From Halanaerobium sp. (GTDB lineage Bacteria; Bacillota; Halanaerobiia; Halanaerobiales; Halanaerobiaceae), in contig QBLP01000123.1 of the NCBI GenBank assembly GCA_003070825.1, positions 1-5,879 on the forward strand: a DNA stretch of 5,879 bases, in the 5' to 3' direction. Each line of letters starts with the position of its first letter. Position 1 is the first letter of the stretch. Of this stretch, positions 5,527 through 5,879 are shown one piece after another. The position numbers and the translations under genes were made by a program. A model generated the notes under the pieces. The model did no database searches, was not told where the DNA came from, and saw nothing but the letters and a program-made list of their open reading frames with translations.

Positions 5527-5535
5527 AGAAGAAAC

Positions 5536-5879
5536 ATGAAAAATATGAAAACAATTGATACGATAATTTTTGATGCAGGTGGAGTATTATTTTATATTAA
5601 TGAGTTCAGGAATCAAATTATTAAACGAGTTCTTTCTTCTAAAGGTTACGAGGAAAAAATAATACAAAAAGCACTTTTATCAGCTAAACAATTTGACTTA
5701 AACTATTTTGATAATAATGGAGATATTTATACTTGGCAAGATGAGAAGAAATGGCTAAATGATAAATATAGTCACATAGCAAATGTAGTTGATAAAACTA
5801 ATACTGAATTAGCAGATCAACTTATGATTTTAGCTTTTGATACTTTCCAATATAAACTATTTGAAGATACTATAAATAC
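5536..5879 (+). CDS. HAD-superfamily hydrolase, 3' end outside window
   Basis: Only the first 114 codons are present, and the frame is open to the right edge. The protein starts MKNMKTID and then has IIFDAGGVLF (residues 10-19), which is HAD motif I with nucleophile Asp13. The D+2 position is Gly15 rather than the Asp general acid of DxDGT phosphatases. The D-x-G-G/N-V variant is common in YihX-like and related subfamily IA members. The following helical, Lys-rich residues (about 22-110) match the alpha-helical cap expected between motifs I and II. Motifs II to IV lie outside the window, so the substrate class cannot be judged. Codon use differs from the upstream genes: all six Gln codons are CAA and none of ten Leu codons is CTG. 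The gene is preceded by its own possible promoter and a 274-base gap, so it is probably a separate transcription unit and perhaps acquired. Confidence 0.85.
   Translation, partial: MKNMKTIDTIIFDAGGVLFYINEFRNQIIKRVLSSKGYEEKIIQKALLSAKQFDLNYFDNNGDIYTWQDEKKWLNDKYSHIANVVDKTNTELADQLMILAFDTFQYKLFEDTIN

Larger units (their letters stand above)
5262..5535. other. 274-base structured non-coding gap between integrase and HAD gene
   Basis: No convincing gene lies on either strand. The left two thirds contain three successive inverted repeats (5304-5364, 5367-5384, 5389-5434). The right third is very AT-rich and holds a possible promoter and the ribosome site of the HAD gene. Candidates for its role are a recombination site of the adjacent integrase, a small structured RNA, or stacked terminators. 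The sequence alone does not decide. Confidence 0.5.

Noticed and set aside
5325..5537. 70-residue open frame on the - strand in the integrase/HAD gap
   Set aside because: No ribosome site precedes its start, it overlaps the HAD start, and it runs through all the inverted repeats. Its composition does not resemble a protein domain.
1..5879. CRISPR array, rRNA or tRNA genes, insertion sequence
   Set aside because: No regularly spaced repeats, no rRNA or tRNA hallmarks and no transposase gene were seen on either strand.

Overview
The window is AT-rich, densely coding and reads almost entirely on the + strand. Strong AGGAG-type ribosome binding sites, short or overlapping gene junctions and the protein families suggest a low-GC Bacillota. 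The codon style of most genes (AT-rich, but CAG and CTG used freely) and the integrase type are reminiscent of anaerobic Halanaerobiales. That placement is an impression from memory, not a search result.

Region 1 (1-4088) looks like one operon of six genes: a GNAT acetyltransferase cut by the left edge, a stand-alone DUF5680 protein, an AAC(3)-type acetyltransferase, an iron-sulfur-flavoprotein-like oxidoreductase, a second flavodoxin-fold oxidoreductase, and an eight-helix membrane protein of unknown function. The last three genes overlap by 11 and 8 bases, so they are probably translationally coupled. They may form a flavin or membrane redox unit. The first three look like small-molecule acetylation or stress functions. 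No strong terminator separates any of these genes.

Region 2 (4089-5261) holds an 87-base AT-rich leader with an 8-bp inverted repeat, then a complete tyrosine recombinase. All six expected catalytic positions are present, and there is an extra N-terminal module of about 60 residues. No excisionase, phage or transposon genes are visible, so it may be a solitary integrase, or one edge of an element that continues to the right.

Region 3 (5262-5535) is a 274-base non-coding gap with three consecutive inverted repeats. The third can fold into a 12-bp A/U stem whose loop carries CCUCC, the anti-Shine-Dalgarno core. It overlaps a possible promoter for the next gene.

Region 4 (5536-5879) is the start of a HAD-superfamily hydrolase gene cut by the right edge. 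Its codon use (all CAA, no CTG) differs clearly from the upstream genes. With the adjacent integrase, this hints at a boundary between resident and acquired DNA.
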